Source: IOR16 sp963521065
GTDB taxonomy: Bacteria; Bacillota; Clostridia; Peptostreptococcales; Anaerovoracaceae
Direction: 5' to 3'
Length of the DNA: 64,000 nucleotides
NCBI GenBank assembly: GCA_963521065.1
Contig: CAUQTI010000007.1
Span: 1 to 64,000, forward strand
Shown: positions 50,046 through 59,036 of the stretch, in pieces
Layout of the letters: every line of letters starts with the position of its first letter
Position numbering within the stretch: the first letter of the stretch is position 1
The notes under the pieces: model-generated
The model's input: only the letters and a program-made list of their open reading frames with translations
What the model was told of the DNA's origin: nothing
Database searches by the model: none
Translations under genes and position numbers: made by a program

Positions 50046-50540
50046 GTGAAATACGGTCATTCATTTTTACTTTTTCTCGCGGCATTCCTGCTGCAGTCGA
50101 CAGTATTAAATCATCTGAGTTTTTTTGGAGTGACTCCAAATTTGGTTTTATGCCTTGTGATTGTGTTGACCTTTTTATATGAAGGGTATGCTGGGATTGC
50201 CGGTGGAATCTTATTTGGACTCTTACAGGATCTGTGCTTTAGCGAGATAATAGGAATTGCGTCTTTTTCTTACTTTATTATAGGCCTAAGCATTTTATAT
50301 GTAAAAAACTTATTATATCAGGACAATGTTTTGTCCATATTGTTCATCACTATAAGCAGTACACTGAGTTATTGTTTCATATACTGGGCTGTTTTCTTTT
50401 TGTTCAATGGGCATTACCATTTTCTGTATATGATTAAAATACTGCCGATTTCTATTATATATAATAATATCTTTACCATTTCCTATTATATAATAATTGG
50501 AAAACAACTGGAAAAAAATCCAAAGGATCGGTATGTTTAA
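50046..50540 (+). CDS. mreD: Rod shape-determining protein MreD
   Basis: A 164-residue membrane protein with about five hydrophobic segments and the family start FLLFLAAFLLQSTVLNHLSFFGVTPNLVLC. The GTG at 50046 was chosen since GGCGGAGA lies just upstream; the frame is open back to 50004 but that stretch is hydrophilic and unlike the family. It follows mreC by about 145 bp, an unusually wide gap within this operon, with no terminator or promoter obvious in it. Confidence 0.88.
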   Translation: MKYGHSFLLFLAAFLLQSTVLNHLSFFGVTPNLVLCLVIVLTFLYEGYAGIAGGILFGLLQDLCFSEIIGIASFSYFIIGLSILYVKNLLYQDNVLSILFITISSTLSYCFIYWAVFFLFNGHYHFLYMIKILPISIIYNNIFTISYYIIIGKQLEKNPKDRYV

Positions 50541-50552
50541 TGGAGAAAATCT

Positions 50553-53309
50553 ATGAATCATTGGATTAAATCAAGAAATAATCAAATATTGCTGGCAACT
50601 TGCATTTTAATGGGAATGCTTGTAGCCCGCCTTTTTTTCCTTACGGTGGTACAAGGCGGCGTTTGGTCAGAGGCTGCCACGAGTTTGAGTGTGAAAAAGC
50701 TTTATACTGTCGCGCCGCGTGGGCAGATTTATGATCGATATGGGCGCGTTCTGGCAGGGAACAAGCCAAGTTTTACTGTGCATTTCAGTGCCGGAGAACT
50801 AGATGACGAAGAAATCAATCGAGAGGCGCTGCAATTAATTGGAATATTAGAGGAAAACGGAGAAGCGTACCGGGATAATTTTCCGATTATTATGGATGGA
50901 AGCGGAGGCTTTTACTATACTTTTGATCGAACGATTGAAGAATGGTTGACCGCGCAGGGAATGCCGACAAACTTTACTGCAGAACAGGCCTTTAATGAAA
51001 TTCGGAGCCGAAACGGGATTGATGAAGGAATGGATGCTTATGAAGCCCAGGCACAGCTGCAGACAGTATATAATGTATATCCTCCCATTTCTGTAAAAAA
51101 TATGAGCTTCTTAGAAAGCCTTGAACGAAATAGCTTCTTGGATCGCTATTACCTAAAGCATAATTTGTCTGCAAAACAGGCTTTTTATGCGTTGCGTGAA
51201 AAATGCAAAATTGATGATTCTGTATCTGATTTGCAGGCTCGAAAGATTTTGATGATTCGAAATGAATTGGCTGCTCAAGGTTATCGCCGTTACATTCCGG
51301 CAACGATTGCAAAGGATGTTTCAGACCGTACAATTATTACCATTGAAGAGCGTAGCTCTGATCTGCAAGGCGTAGATGTGGTAGCAGAGTCTGTTCGCTA
51401 TTATCCAAATGACAATACCGCTTCTCATTTAATCGGTTATTTAGGTCAAATCTCCGAAAGTGAAAAAGCAAGTTATATGGAAAAAGGATATAGTCTCAGT
51501 GATATGGTTGGCAAGGATGGTATTGAGAAGAAATATGAAGAGGTACTAAAGGGTGTAGACGGTGTAAAAAGTGTGGAAGTAAATGTACATGGGGAGCAGA
51601 CCCGCGTAATTAATGACACAAAAACCGAAAAAGGAAAAGATGTTTATCTTACCGTTGATCTGGATATTCAAAAGACGGCTGAAAATGCACTGGAGCAAGC
51701 TTTACTTGCAATTCAAAGAGGGGGCTCCTTTCAAAGCAAATGGGGCAACTATAAATATGGAACAGCATATCCGAATGCAAACGTAGGTGCTGTCGTAGCG
51801 CTGGATGTCAAAACGGGAGATGTCTTAGCAATGGCAAGCTACCCTGACTTTAATCCGAACTTATTTGCAACAGGGATTACAAAAGAAGACTGGCAGTCTT
51901 TACAGGGAAAGAATCTGCGTGATCCACTTTCTCCGGTTCCTCTCTTTAACGTTGCGGCAAGGACTGCAGTACAGCCAGGGTCCACTTTTAAGCTTGTTAC
52001 TGCAACTGCTGCACTAGAGAGCGGTCTGGAGCCGAACCGGAAGCTTCGCGATGGCGGATATATAAAATTAGGGCAGCGTACTTATGGATGCCTTTTATGG
52101 AACCGTTATAAAAGAACACATGGCCCGGTTAATTTGTATGAGGCAATTGAGGTTTCCTGCAACTATTATTTCTATGATTTAGTCTCAAATAAGGATTACA
52201 CAAAGGGTTCGTCTCTGGGGTTGGATCGCTCGATGGGCATTGAAAAAATCATGGAGTATGCGCAGCAATATGGATTGGGACTGCCAACGGGGATTGAGAT
52301 TCCCGAAACCGTTGCATCTGTACCAACTGCGGCAGGGAAAATGAAAAATACAAAGAATGCCTTGCGTAATGTACTGTTCAGCCGTGCAGAATTATACTTT
52401 ACAAAAGAAACGATTGCGGATAAAGAAAAATTGAATGGATACATCGACGAAATTGTAAGCTGGACGGAAGAAAATCCAAGCTATGCAGAAACTCTGAAAA
52501 GAATGAGAAACAGCGGATTAAAAGAAGAAATGCAGGACGTAGTTGCCGAGCTTTGTAAGTTTTCCTATTATAATATGGCTGCGTTCACAACGGGAGACGA
52601 GTTGAATATCTCAATTGGACAGGGAGAAAATGCATATACCCCGCTTCAAATGGCAAATTACATTGCAACGCTTGCGAATAAAGGTGTTTTAAACAAGGTA
52701 AGCCTTGTGAAGGGCGTTGGAGGAAGCGGAACCGTTGAAAAAGAGGCCGGAACGAAGATGAATATCACAGATGATTCTATTTTCGATGACTTGATTGAAG
52801 GAATGCGCCGTGTTGCGGTGGGCTCTCAGGGAAGTGCGAGAAGTGTCTTTGGTAATTTTCCGGTAACCGTCGCCGCGAAGACCGGTACGGCAGAAAGAGG
52901 GGGGAAGGTAAACCCTCCGGATGAAGTTGAATATATAAAAAAATATCTTTCCAAAATTGATGGGCGTCTGCAGTGGAGCGCGGTGGAAGAAAAAATGTAC
53001 AGCCTGATGGATGAATACCCGGATATTTATCAGACGAAGAATTCTGCTGTTCGGCAAGCTGTTATGCTTTTAAGCAATGGGAAGGTAACTGCGGCAAAGA
53101 TTGATGCATACAAGGCCGATTACGATAATTTTGCATGGTTTGTATGCCTTGCACCGATTGAAGATCCTCAGATTGCGATTTCTGTTCTGCTTTTCCAGGG
53201 CGGATCCGGCGGATATGCCGCGCCGATTGCAAGGGAAATTATCGCACAGTATATGGGCTTAGATCAAACATATGCTGATTACGATTTGAGCACGACGATA
53301 ACACAGTAA
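50553..53309 (+). CDS. Penicillin-binding protein 2 of the elongasome (enlarged)
   Basis: A 918-residue class B transpeptidase, much larger than the usual 600-700. It has one transmembrane anchor (about 10-30), then a pedestal beginning RGQIYDRYGRVLAGNKPSF. Catalytic motifs: SxxK at S477-K480 (PGSTFKL), SCNYY at about 535 and KTGT at K776. The extra length comes from a helical insert in the pedestal (about 130-230), one of about 85 residues after SxN (about 590-680), and one of about 65 after KTG (about 785-850). It cross-links peptidoglycan during elongation with RodA, whose gene lies nearby in the opposite direction. Confidence 0.93.
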   Translation: MNHWIKSRNNQILLATCILMGMLVARLFFLTVVQGGVWSEAATSLSVKKLYTVAPRGQIYDRYGRVLAGNKPSFTVHFSAGELDDEEINREALQLIGILEENGEAYRDNFPIIMDGSGGFYYTFDRTIEEWLTAQGMPTNFTAEQAFNEIRSRNGIDEGMDAYEAQAQLQTVYNVYPPISVKNMSFLESLERNSFLDRYYLKHNLSAKQAFYALREKCKIDDSVSDLQARKILMIRNELAAQGYRRYIPATIAKDVSDRTIITIEERSSDLQGVDVVAESVRYYPNDNTASHLIGYLGQISESEKASYMEKGYSLSDMVGKDGIEKKYEEVLKGVDGVKSVEVNVHGEQTRVINDTKTEKGKDVYLTVDLDIQKTAENALEQALLAIQRGGSFQSKWGNYKYGTAYPNANVGAVVALDVKTGDVLAMASYPDFNPNLFATGITKEDWQSLQGKNLRDPLSPVPLFNVAARTAVQPGSTFKLVTATAALESGLEPNRKLRDGGYIKLGQRTYGCLLWNRYKRTHGPVNLYEAIEVSCNYYFYDLVSNKDYTKGSSLGLDRSMGIEKIMEYAQQYGLGLPTGIEIPETVASVPTAAGKMKNTKNALRNVLFSRAELYFTKETIADKEKLNGYIDEIVSWTEENPSYAETLKRMRNSGLKEEMQDVVAELCKFSYYNMAAFTTGDELNISIGQGENAYTPLQMANYIATLANKGVLNKVSLVKGVGGSGTVEKEAGTKMNITDDSIFDDLIEGMRRVAVGSQGSARSVFGNFPVTVAAKTGTAERGGKVNPPDEVEYIKKYLSKIDGRLQWSAVEEKMYSLMDEYPDIYQTKNSAVRQAVMLLSNGKVTAAKIDAYKADYDNFAWFVCLAPIEDPQIAISVLLFQGGSGGYAAPIAREIIAQYMGLDQTYADYDLSTTITQ

Positions 53310-53323
53310 GGAGTAAAGAGAGT

Positions 53324-54043
53324 ATGAACGAAGTCATAGTAATAGCCTCTGGAAAAGGGGGTGTCGGCAAGACAGTTTTTGCAGCGAACATGGGAGCTGT
53401 ATTGGCTCAGCGTGATGCAAAAGTATTGCTTTTGGACATGAATATGGGCTTACGGAATCTTGATCTCTGTTTAGGAATGGAAAGTCGTGTTGTGTATGAC
53501 GTTTCAGATGTATTATTTGGAGTATGCCGTTTGAAACAGGCGCTGATAAGGGATCGTCGCTTTACAGAGCTGTATTTTATGTCGGCGGCACAGGGAAAAG
53601 AAAGTGCAAAGCTGGATGCGGGGCAGGTGCAGTCACTCTATGCAAAGCTAAGAGAAATGTTTGATTATATTATTGTAGATGCGCCTACCGGCATTGGGCA
53701 TGGATTGGAGCTTGCAGCTGCAGGTGCTGACAGAGCTGTCATTATAGCAATTCCCGAATATGCTTCCTTGCGGGATGCGGATATGGTGGATCGCATTCTG
53801 ACTGATTATGGGATTGAAAATAGAAAGTATGTGGTAAACAAGGTGAAGGCAGAGCTTTTCGGACAAGGAAGCTTCCCGAGCCTGGAAGAGATGTCGGAGG
53901 TGCTGCGTATGGAAATGGCAGGAGTCATCCAATATGATGAAAACATACATATTGCTGCAAATAATGGCGTCCCAATCGTTTATAAGCAGGGTACATACGT
54001 TTCTGACAACTTTAATCATATCGTAGATCGAATCTTGAAGTAA
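53324..54043 (+). CDS. MinD-like ATPase lacking the membrane-targeting tail
   Basis: A 239-residue deviant-Walker ATPase of the MinD/ParA family: KGGVGKT (11-17), switch I region DMNMGLRNLDLCLG, Walker B IIVDAPTG. The N-terminal part is MinD-like. The protein ends at NFNHIVDRILK, just where MinD proteins continue with about 25 more residues that include an amphipathic membrane-binding helix. No minC or minE lies in the operon, although this position after PBP2 is where Bacillus and Clostridia usually carry minCD. It may act as a cytoplasmic positioning ATPase. The gene lies 14 bp after PBP2 and is the last of the operon. Confidence 0.85.
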   Translation: MNEVIVIASGKGGVGKTVFAANMGAVLAQRDAKVLLLDMNMGLRNLDLCLGMESRVVYDVSDVLFGVCRLKQALIRDRRFTELYFMSAAQGKESAKLDAGQVQSLYAKLREMFDYIIVDAPTGIGHGLELAAAGADRAVIIAIPEYASLRDADMVDRILTDYGIENRKYVVNKVKAELFGQGSFPSLEEMSEVLRMEMAGVIQYDENIHIAANNGVPIVYKQGTYVSDNFNHIVDRILK

Positions 54044-54072
54044 AAAACGAAATCATTTATATTTTAAAATTA

Positions 54073-54112
54073 AAAAATCATGTCTGCTTTTTCTAGGCAG
54101 CATGATTTTTTT
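54073..54112. terminator. Terminator between the mre operon and rodA
   Basis: AAAATCATG(T)CTGC / GCAGCATGATTTT stem followed by TTTTTTGTTTTTTT; the preceding A run makes it usable from both sides. Confidence 0.88.
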
Positions 54113-54188
54113 TGTTTTTTTATTAAGAGAAAGAGAGCAAGAATTTCCCTGATATGAACAGAAACAATCAAAAATTGCACCGCATCGC

Positions 54189-55298
54189 TTAGAAATTAAT
54201 CAATTTACTTCGCATTCCGATATTTAAAATGAGTCCAAGTGCAATCATGTTCGTAACAATGGAGCTTCCTCCATAGCTGATAAAGGGAAGTGTAATACCA
54301 GTTACCGGCATAAGTCCCATAGTCATACCTATGTTTTCGAAAATTTGGAAGGTGAACATTGCAAACATTCCGGTTACAACGAGAGCACCGTATAAATCCT
54401 TTGCATTGTCAATAATACGCATAATGCGGTAAAGAAATAAAGTGTAGAGTCCAATTACAACCCCTCCGCCCAGCATACCTAATTCTTCAACAATTACCGA
54501 GAAAATAAAATCAGACTTCTGAACCGGCAAGAATTTTAATTCCTTTTGCGTTCCTTGAAATAGTCCTTTCCCGAAAAATCCACCTGAGCCAACTGCAATT
54601 TTAGACTGCAAAACTTGATAATTTCCAGGGAGTGAAGTATCAGAAGGATTTAAAAATGCATCAATTCTTATTTTTTGATGGTCTTCCATTAGAAAATAAG
54701 CAATTGGCATACAAGCGGCAACGCCTCCCAGCAGTTTTGCATAAAGCTTTCCGTCCACACCGGCAGAAAAAATCATGACCGCAGCAATTACGCAAAAAAC
54801 TAGAACGTTCCCAAGGTCCGGCTGAATTAAGATTAAAAATAAGAAGGGAAATGCGTATAAGCCGCAGCGGGCAATCCCTTTAAATGTACATAAATCTTCC
54901 TTATGGCGGCACAGGAAATGAGCAAACATAAGAATAAAGCTGATTTTGACAAGCTCAGCAGGCTGGAGATTAATCGGGCCGAAGTTAAGCCAGCCGCGAG
55001 CACCTTTTTGAGAGCTACCTAGACCGGGGATATACACGCACAGTAACAGGGCAATAGAAGCAATATAAAATATTTTTTCGAATTTTTTAAATATGCCGTA
55101 ATCAAAAAGTAAAATAACGATGATAGCGGCAATGCCCAGGATGTAAGCGACCAGCTGTATCTGCATGTCCCGATTAAAGACAAAGTGCTGCGCATAGGCG
55201 GTGCTGCCTATCATAGTGACGCTGATTGCAGCAAAAAAAAGCGGGAGAATCAGCAATGTTTTATCGATATTTTTAAGCAGATTTATAAAATAGTTCAT
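54189..55298 (-). CDS. rodA: RodA, SEDS family glycan polymerase
   Basis: A 369-residue SEDS protein with ten predicted transmembrane segments. Family marks: GSSQKGARGWLNFGPINLQPAELVKISFI, where the catalytic Asp region of RodA follows, IQPDLGNVLVF and the C-terminal PVTGITLPFISYGGSSIVTNM. RodA polymerises lipid II into glycan strands in the elongasome, together with the class B PBP encoded convergently next to it. The assignment to RodA rather than SpoVE or FtsW rests on sequence blocks and the mre context. Confidence 0.92.
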   Translation of the reverse strand: MNYFINLLKNIDKTLLILPLFFAAISVTMIGSTAYAQHFVFNRDMQIQLVAYILGIAAIIVILLFDYGIFKKFEKIFYIASIALLLCVYIPGLGSSQKGARGWLNFGPINLQPAELVKISFILMFAHFLCRHKEDLCTFKGIARCGLYAFPFLFLILIQPDLGNVLVFCVIAAVMIFSAGVDGKLYAKLLGGVAACMPIAYFLMEDHQKIRIDAFLNPSDTSLPGNYQVLQSKIAVGSGGFFGKGLFQGTQKELKFLPVQKSDFIFSVIVEELGMLGGGVVIGLYTLFLYRIMRIIDNAKDLYGALVVTGMFAMFTFQIFENIGMTMGLMPVTGITLPFISYGGSSIVTNMIALGLILNIGMRSKLINF

Positions 55299-55484
55299 GG
55301 ATTATAGACCTCGTTTTCTTGACATTTTCTTGACATTCGTATACAAAACATTATAATATATATAGTGTGATTATATCAATATTTAATTATGTAATGCGGA
55401 ATATTTAGTAAAATAACAATGGAAAAAAATGCATGAGCGCAGTGTGTTTTTGAATGAAAAGTAATGCGCAGAAAGACGAGGTGC

Positions 55485-57032
55485 ATGATTATTAACCCAA
55501 TTATTGCAGTGATAATTGGAATATTTGCCTTAGCTTTCGGACTTTTAGCCGGATATATATTCAGGAAAAATGTTGGCGAGCGAGCCATTGGCAGTGCCGA
55601 ACAAAAAGCGAGGAATATGATCCTGGATGCGGAAAACAAATCGGAAACGATTAAAAAAGAGATTACGTTGGAAGCAAAAGAAGAAGCTCATCGTATGAGA
55701 AGTGAAGTAGAGCGTGAAGTTCGAGAGAGAAGAGCAGAAATCCAAAGATCAGAAAAAAGATTGATTCAGAAAGAAGAATCCATAGATCGAAAGGTCGAAA
55801 ACATTGAGAGAAAAGAAGAAAGCATTACACGCAAAGAGCAAGTCTTGATAGACAAAGAAAAAGAATTAGATAGCTTCATCAGCAAACAGATTGAAGAACT
55901 GGAACGAATTTCAGGCTATACTGTGGAGGATGCAAAGCAGTTACTTTTATCCAATGTTGAAAAAGAAGTACGTTATGAAGCATCACTCTTGATCAAAGAC
56001 ATTGAATCGAAAGCAAAAGAAGAGGGCGACAAGAAAGCGAAGGAGATTATTACCGGAGCAATTCAGCGGTGTGCCGCAGACCATGTGGCAGAAACAACGG
56101 TTTCCGTCGTACCACTTCCAAACGATGAAATGAAGGGAAGAATCATCGGAAGAGAAGGGCGCAATATTCGTGCAATTGAGACTTTGACCGGAATTGATTT
56201 GATTATTGACGACACTCCAGAAGCTGTTATCCTTTCCGGATTTGACCCTGTAAGGCGTGAAATCGCCCGCCTGTCTTTAGAAAAACTGATTGTAGACGGA
56301 CGTATCCACCCTGCCAGAATCGAAGAGATGGTAGAAAAAGCAGAGCGTGAAGTCAATAATATTATTAAAGAAGAAGGCGAAGCGGCCACTTTTGCCGTTG
56401 GAATTCACAACCTGCATCCTGAACTGATTAAGCTTTTAGGAAGACTAAAATATCGTACAAGCTATGGTCAGAATGTATTGAAGCATTCCATTGAAGTTGC
56501 TCACTTAGCAGGTCTCATGGCCGGCGAACTGGGAATGGATGTGAAGCTTGCAAAACGTGCTGGATTACTGCACGATATTGGAAAAGCAGTCGACCATGAA
56601 GTAGAAGGAACGCACGTTGATATCGGTATTGATTTACTGAAAAAATACAAAGAATCCGAAGCTGTTATCAATGGTATGGCAGCCCATCACGGAGATTATG
56701 AACCGAAGAGCATGGAAGCGGTACTGATTGCAGCGGCAGATGCACTTTCTGCGGCAAGACCGGGTGCGAGAAGAGAAACGCTCGATACATATATCAAGCG
56801 CCTCCAGAAGCTTGAAGAAATTGCAAATACTACACCTGGTGTAGATAAGTCATTTGCAATTCAGGCAGGACGTGAGATTCGTATCATTGCGAAACCGGAT
56901 GAAATGTCCGATGATTCAATTGTATTCTTAGCAAGAGAAATCAGTAAAAAGATTGAAAGTGAACTGGAATACCCTGGACAAATTAAAGTCAATGTGATTC
57001 GAGAAACCAGAGCAATTGACTACGCGAAATAA
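55485..57032 (+). CDS. rny: Ribonuclease Y
   Basis: A 515-residue membrane-bound endoribonuclease that starts mRNA decay. An N-terminal transmembrane segment (about 3-25) and a long charged coiled coil (about 30-165) precede the KH domain (GRIIGREGRNIRAIETLTGIDL, about 205-270). The HD domain follows (LKHSIEVAHLAG, then LHDIGKAVDHE, with catalytic H-D), and a C-terminal domain ends the protein. The start is uncertain: 55485 gives the family length but its GAGG site is very close; an ATG at 55464 adds seven residues without a site. Monocistronic, divergent from rodA, with its own terminator. Confidence 0.95.
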   Translation: MIINPIIAVIIGIFALAFGLLAGYIFRKNVGERAIGSAEQKARNMILDAENKSETIKKEITLEAKEEAHRMRSEVEREVRERRAEIQRSEKRLIQKEESIDRKVENIERKEESITRKEQVLIDKEKELDSFISKQIEELERISGYTVEDAKQLLLSNVEKEVRYEASLLIKDIESKAKEEGDKKAKEIITGAIQRCAADHVAETTVSVVPLPNDEMKGRIIGREGRNIRAIETLTGIDLIIDDTPEAVILSGFDPVRREIARLSLEKLIVDGRIHPARIEEMVEKAEREVNNIIKEEGEAATFAVGIHNLHPELIKLLGRLKYRTSYGQNVLKHSIEVAHLAGLMAGELGMDVKLAKRAGLLHDIGKAVDHEVEGTHVDIGIDLLKKYKESEAVINGMAAHHGDYEPKSMEAVLIAAADALSAARPGARRETLDTYIKRLQKLEEIANTTPGVDKSFAIQAGREIRIIAKPDEMSDDSIVFLAREISKKIESELEYPGQIKVNVIRETRAIDYAK

Positions 57033-57046
57033 TGGATTTATAATTA

Positions 57047-57079
57047 AAAACACCTACTGTGCAAACAGTAGGTGTTTTC
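57047..57079 (+). terminator. Terminator after RNase Y
   Basis: AACACCTACTGT / ACAGTAGGTGTT, a 12-bp perfect stem with a 4-nt loop, followed by TTCTT. Confidence 0.9.
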
Positions 57080-57216
57080 TTATACAAGTGAAAGTGGAAT
57101 GTGAGAGGCAATAAATTCCACGATTCTACTTGTACTATGATATGATAAGTATAAAGGAAGTTAAAAATATTACGTTTAATTTATTGTATATTTGCAGGGG
57201 ATGAAAGAGGAGCGGT

Positions 57217-57870
57217 ATGAAAAAACTAAAAAATTACCAAAGAATACTCTTAATAAGTATTGTATTTGTGTGCGTACTTTTCTCTGTCAGGTATGCAGCA
57301 CAGTTGTGGGTGGCCGAAAAACCAAACAATCCCAATCGAGGTGATGATACAGAGAAAAAGCAAGAACTCAATTTAAGCAATCAAGTAGAAATAACCTCAA
57401 ATTATGAAAAAAATGAAGTGAAAACACTGGAAAGCTTTATTCTCAAAGGATGGGGGCTATTAAGATGCGATGGGGAATCGGCAATCGCGGAGGGAGATTT
57501 AAATGGGGATGAGATACCGGATAAAGCATTTGTAATCGAAAAAGAGGAAAGTGACACTCCTGACTATAAAATGCAACGGAATCTAGTCATTATTTTTGGT
57601 AACACAGAGGGTAGTTATGATGAATCAATAACTGTAGAGAATGCAATCTTGCTTTCCGATGAAGGGGGACCTTTTGGCGATCCTTTTCAAGCGCTTATTA
57701 TAGAGCGGGGAAGTTTGCTATTGAAATTCATGGGAGGTTCAGCAGAAAAATGGGATAGATGTTTTCGATTTAGATATCAGGATCGTGGATGGTATTTAAT
57801 TGGTTTCACAGAAGGTCGGTATGAGGCAGCGGGGGATGCAATGGAACGGCTGCAAAACGATTATAATTAG
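57217..57870 (+). CDS. Membrane-anchored protein of unknown function with a GDLNGD Ca-binding-like motif
   Basis: A 217-residue protein after a GAGGAG site. One N-terminal hydrophobic segment (about 9-30) may be an uncleaved anchor. The external part holds EGDLNGDEIPDKAFVIEKE (about 91-109), similar to the calcium-binding DxNxDGxxD loops of FG-GAP/VCBS repeats. The rest (WGLLRCDGES, GDPFQALIIERGSLLLKFMGGSAEKWDRCFRFRYQ) looks like a single beta domain. Similar single-domain lipoprotein-like or anchored proteins are common in Clostridia without known function. It is flanked by terminators on both sides. Confidence 0.75.
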   Translation: MKKLKNYQRILLISIVFVCVLFSVRYAAQLWVAEKPNNPNRGDDTEKKQELNLSNQVEITSNYEKNEVKTLESFILKGWGLLRCDGESAIAEGDLNGDEIPDKAFVIEKEESDTPDYKMQRNLVIIFGNTEGSYDESITVENAILLSDEGGPFGDPFQALIIERGSLLLKFMGGSAEKWDRCFRFRYQDRGWYLIGFTEGRYEAAGDAMERLQNDYN

Positions 57871-57998
57871 TGACCGGTGATTCTATAAGTGAGGTATTAA
57901 AAGACGGAGAAATTAAAAGGATAGAGAAGAAAGTAGAGAAAAAGAAGCTGTTGAATCTCAATGATTTCATTGCAGCAGAATATGATGTACAATTTTAA
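57870..57998 (+). CDS. Possible 42-residue ORF after the anchored protein
   Basis: A GTG whose first base is the last base of the upstream stop opens a frame ending at 57998: Lys/Glu-rich helix, then NLNDFIAAEYDVQF. There is no Shine-Dalgarno. It fits between the gene and the terminator, so it is transcribed; it may be a gene remnant or a coupled small protein. Confidence 0.2.
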   Translation: MTGDSISEVLKDGEIKRIEKKVEKKKLLNLNDFIAAEYDVQF

Positions 57999-58002
57999 AA
58001 AT

Positions 58003-58044
58003 ACAGGCAGACTCTGTAAATGGAAAGCGTCTGCCTGTGTTTTA
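58003..58044. terminator. Terminator between the anchored-protein gene and the hydroxybutyrate operon
   Basis: Perfect 10-bp arms ACAGGCAGAC / GTCTGCCTGT around a 16-nt loop, followed by GTTTTA; A-rich on the other side. Confidence 0.85.
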
Positions 58045-58084
58045 CTATATTTTCAAAACTATTTTAGGATGATCGTCTGAGAGC

Positions 58085-59020
58085 TTATTTGTCATATAAG
58101 CATTTTGCAAGCTTGGTAAACATCATATCGCGATAACGGATTGCTTCTTCGTCTTTCCCGTCGGAATAGTCATAAAAACCAGCGCCGTTTTTTACGCCAT
58201 AGTGATTTGCTTCAAATGCTTCTTTGAGAAGTCCAAAGCTGTCATCGGCAGTGGAGAGATCTTTAAATAAGTAGGAAGAGATATTTTGGAAGATGTCAAG
58301 CCCGCCTAAATCAGCAACTTGGAAAGGTCCCAGGCATGCATAACGAAGTCCCAGGCCGTATTTCATCACGTCATCAATCCCTTCTGTAGAAGCGATTCCC
58401 TGCTCAGCAATATGCAGACACTCTCTCATGATTGCAAATTGAATCCGGTTTAATACAAATCCAGGAGCATCCTTTACGATGACTGGTTTTTTATCTACCT
58501 TTAATGCTAAGTCATGGACAATTTTTGCATTCTCTTCTGTCGTTTTTTCTCCTTTAATGACTTCAATGAGAGGGATGATATGCGGTGGATTAATCCAGTG
58601 CATCCCTGCAAATCTTTCAGGATTTTTTACAACTTCGGCAATTTTTGTAATGCTTAAGCCGGAGGTATTGCTACAAAGTACCGCATCCTCCGGAACAATG
58701 TTTGAAACTTCTCCCCAGAATTTATGTTTCACATCCAGCTTTTCAAGAATGGCTTCAACGACAAAGTCTGCGCTGCTAAAAGAGGAGATATCGGAGGAAT
58801 ATTGGATTCGAGATAGAAGATTTTCTGATTCTTCTTGTGTAAGAATACCTTCTGAAACCTCCGTTTGCTGATTCAATGAGATTAGATTTTTTGCTTTGTC
58901 CAGTGCCTGCGGGAAGAGATCGTATAGAGTTACCTCATAACCATATTTCGCGAAGGTTTCTCCCATAGAAGAACCCATTGTTCCAGCGCCTGCAATTACA
59001 ATATTTTTTATTTCGCGCAT
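58085..59020 (-). CDS. 3-hydroxyacyl-CoA dehydrogenase (3-hydroxybutyryl-CoA dehydrogenase type)
   Basis: A 311-residue NAD-dependent dehydrogenase. The dinucleotide motif GAGTMG is at 11-16. The catalytic region has SNTSGLSI and GMHWINPPHIIPLIEVIKG, with conserved His and Asn, then KDAPGFVLNRI. It is about 30 residues longer than classical clostridial Hbd, and the NPPHIIPLIE form differs from the FNPVP-like form of that enzyme, so its natural substrate may be a variant 3-hydroxyacyl-CoA. It has an AAGGAGG site and is the last gene of the operon. It would interconvert acetoacetyl-CoA and 3-hydroxybutyryl-CoA. Confidence 0.87.
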   Translation of the reverse strand: MREIKNIVIAGAGTMGSSMGETFAKYGYEVTLYDLFPQALDKAKNLISLNQQTEVSEGILTQEESENLLSRIQYSSDISSFSSADFVVEAILEKLDVKHKFWGEVSNIVPEDAVLCSNTSGLSITKIAEVVKNPERFAGMHWINPPHIIPLIEVIKGEKTTEENAKIVHDLALKVDKKPVIVKDAPGFVLNRIQFAIMRECLHIAEQGIASTEGIDDVMKYGLGLRYACLGPFQVADLGGLDIFQNISSYLFKDLSTADDSFGLLKEAFEANHYGVKNGAGFYDYSDGKDEEAIRYRDMMFTKLAKCLYDK

Positions 59021-59036
59021 GTCTTCCTCCTTTGAT

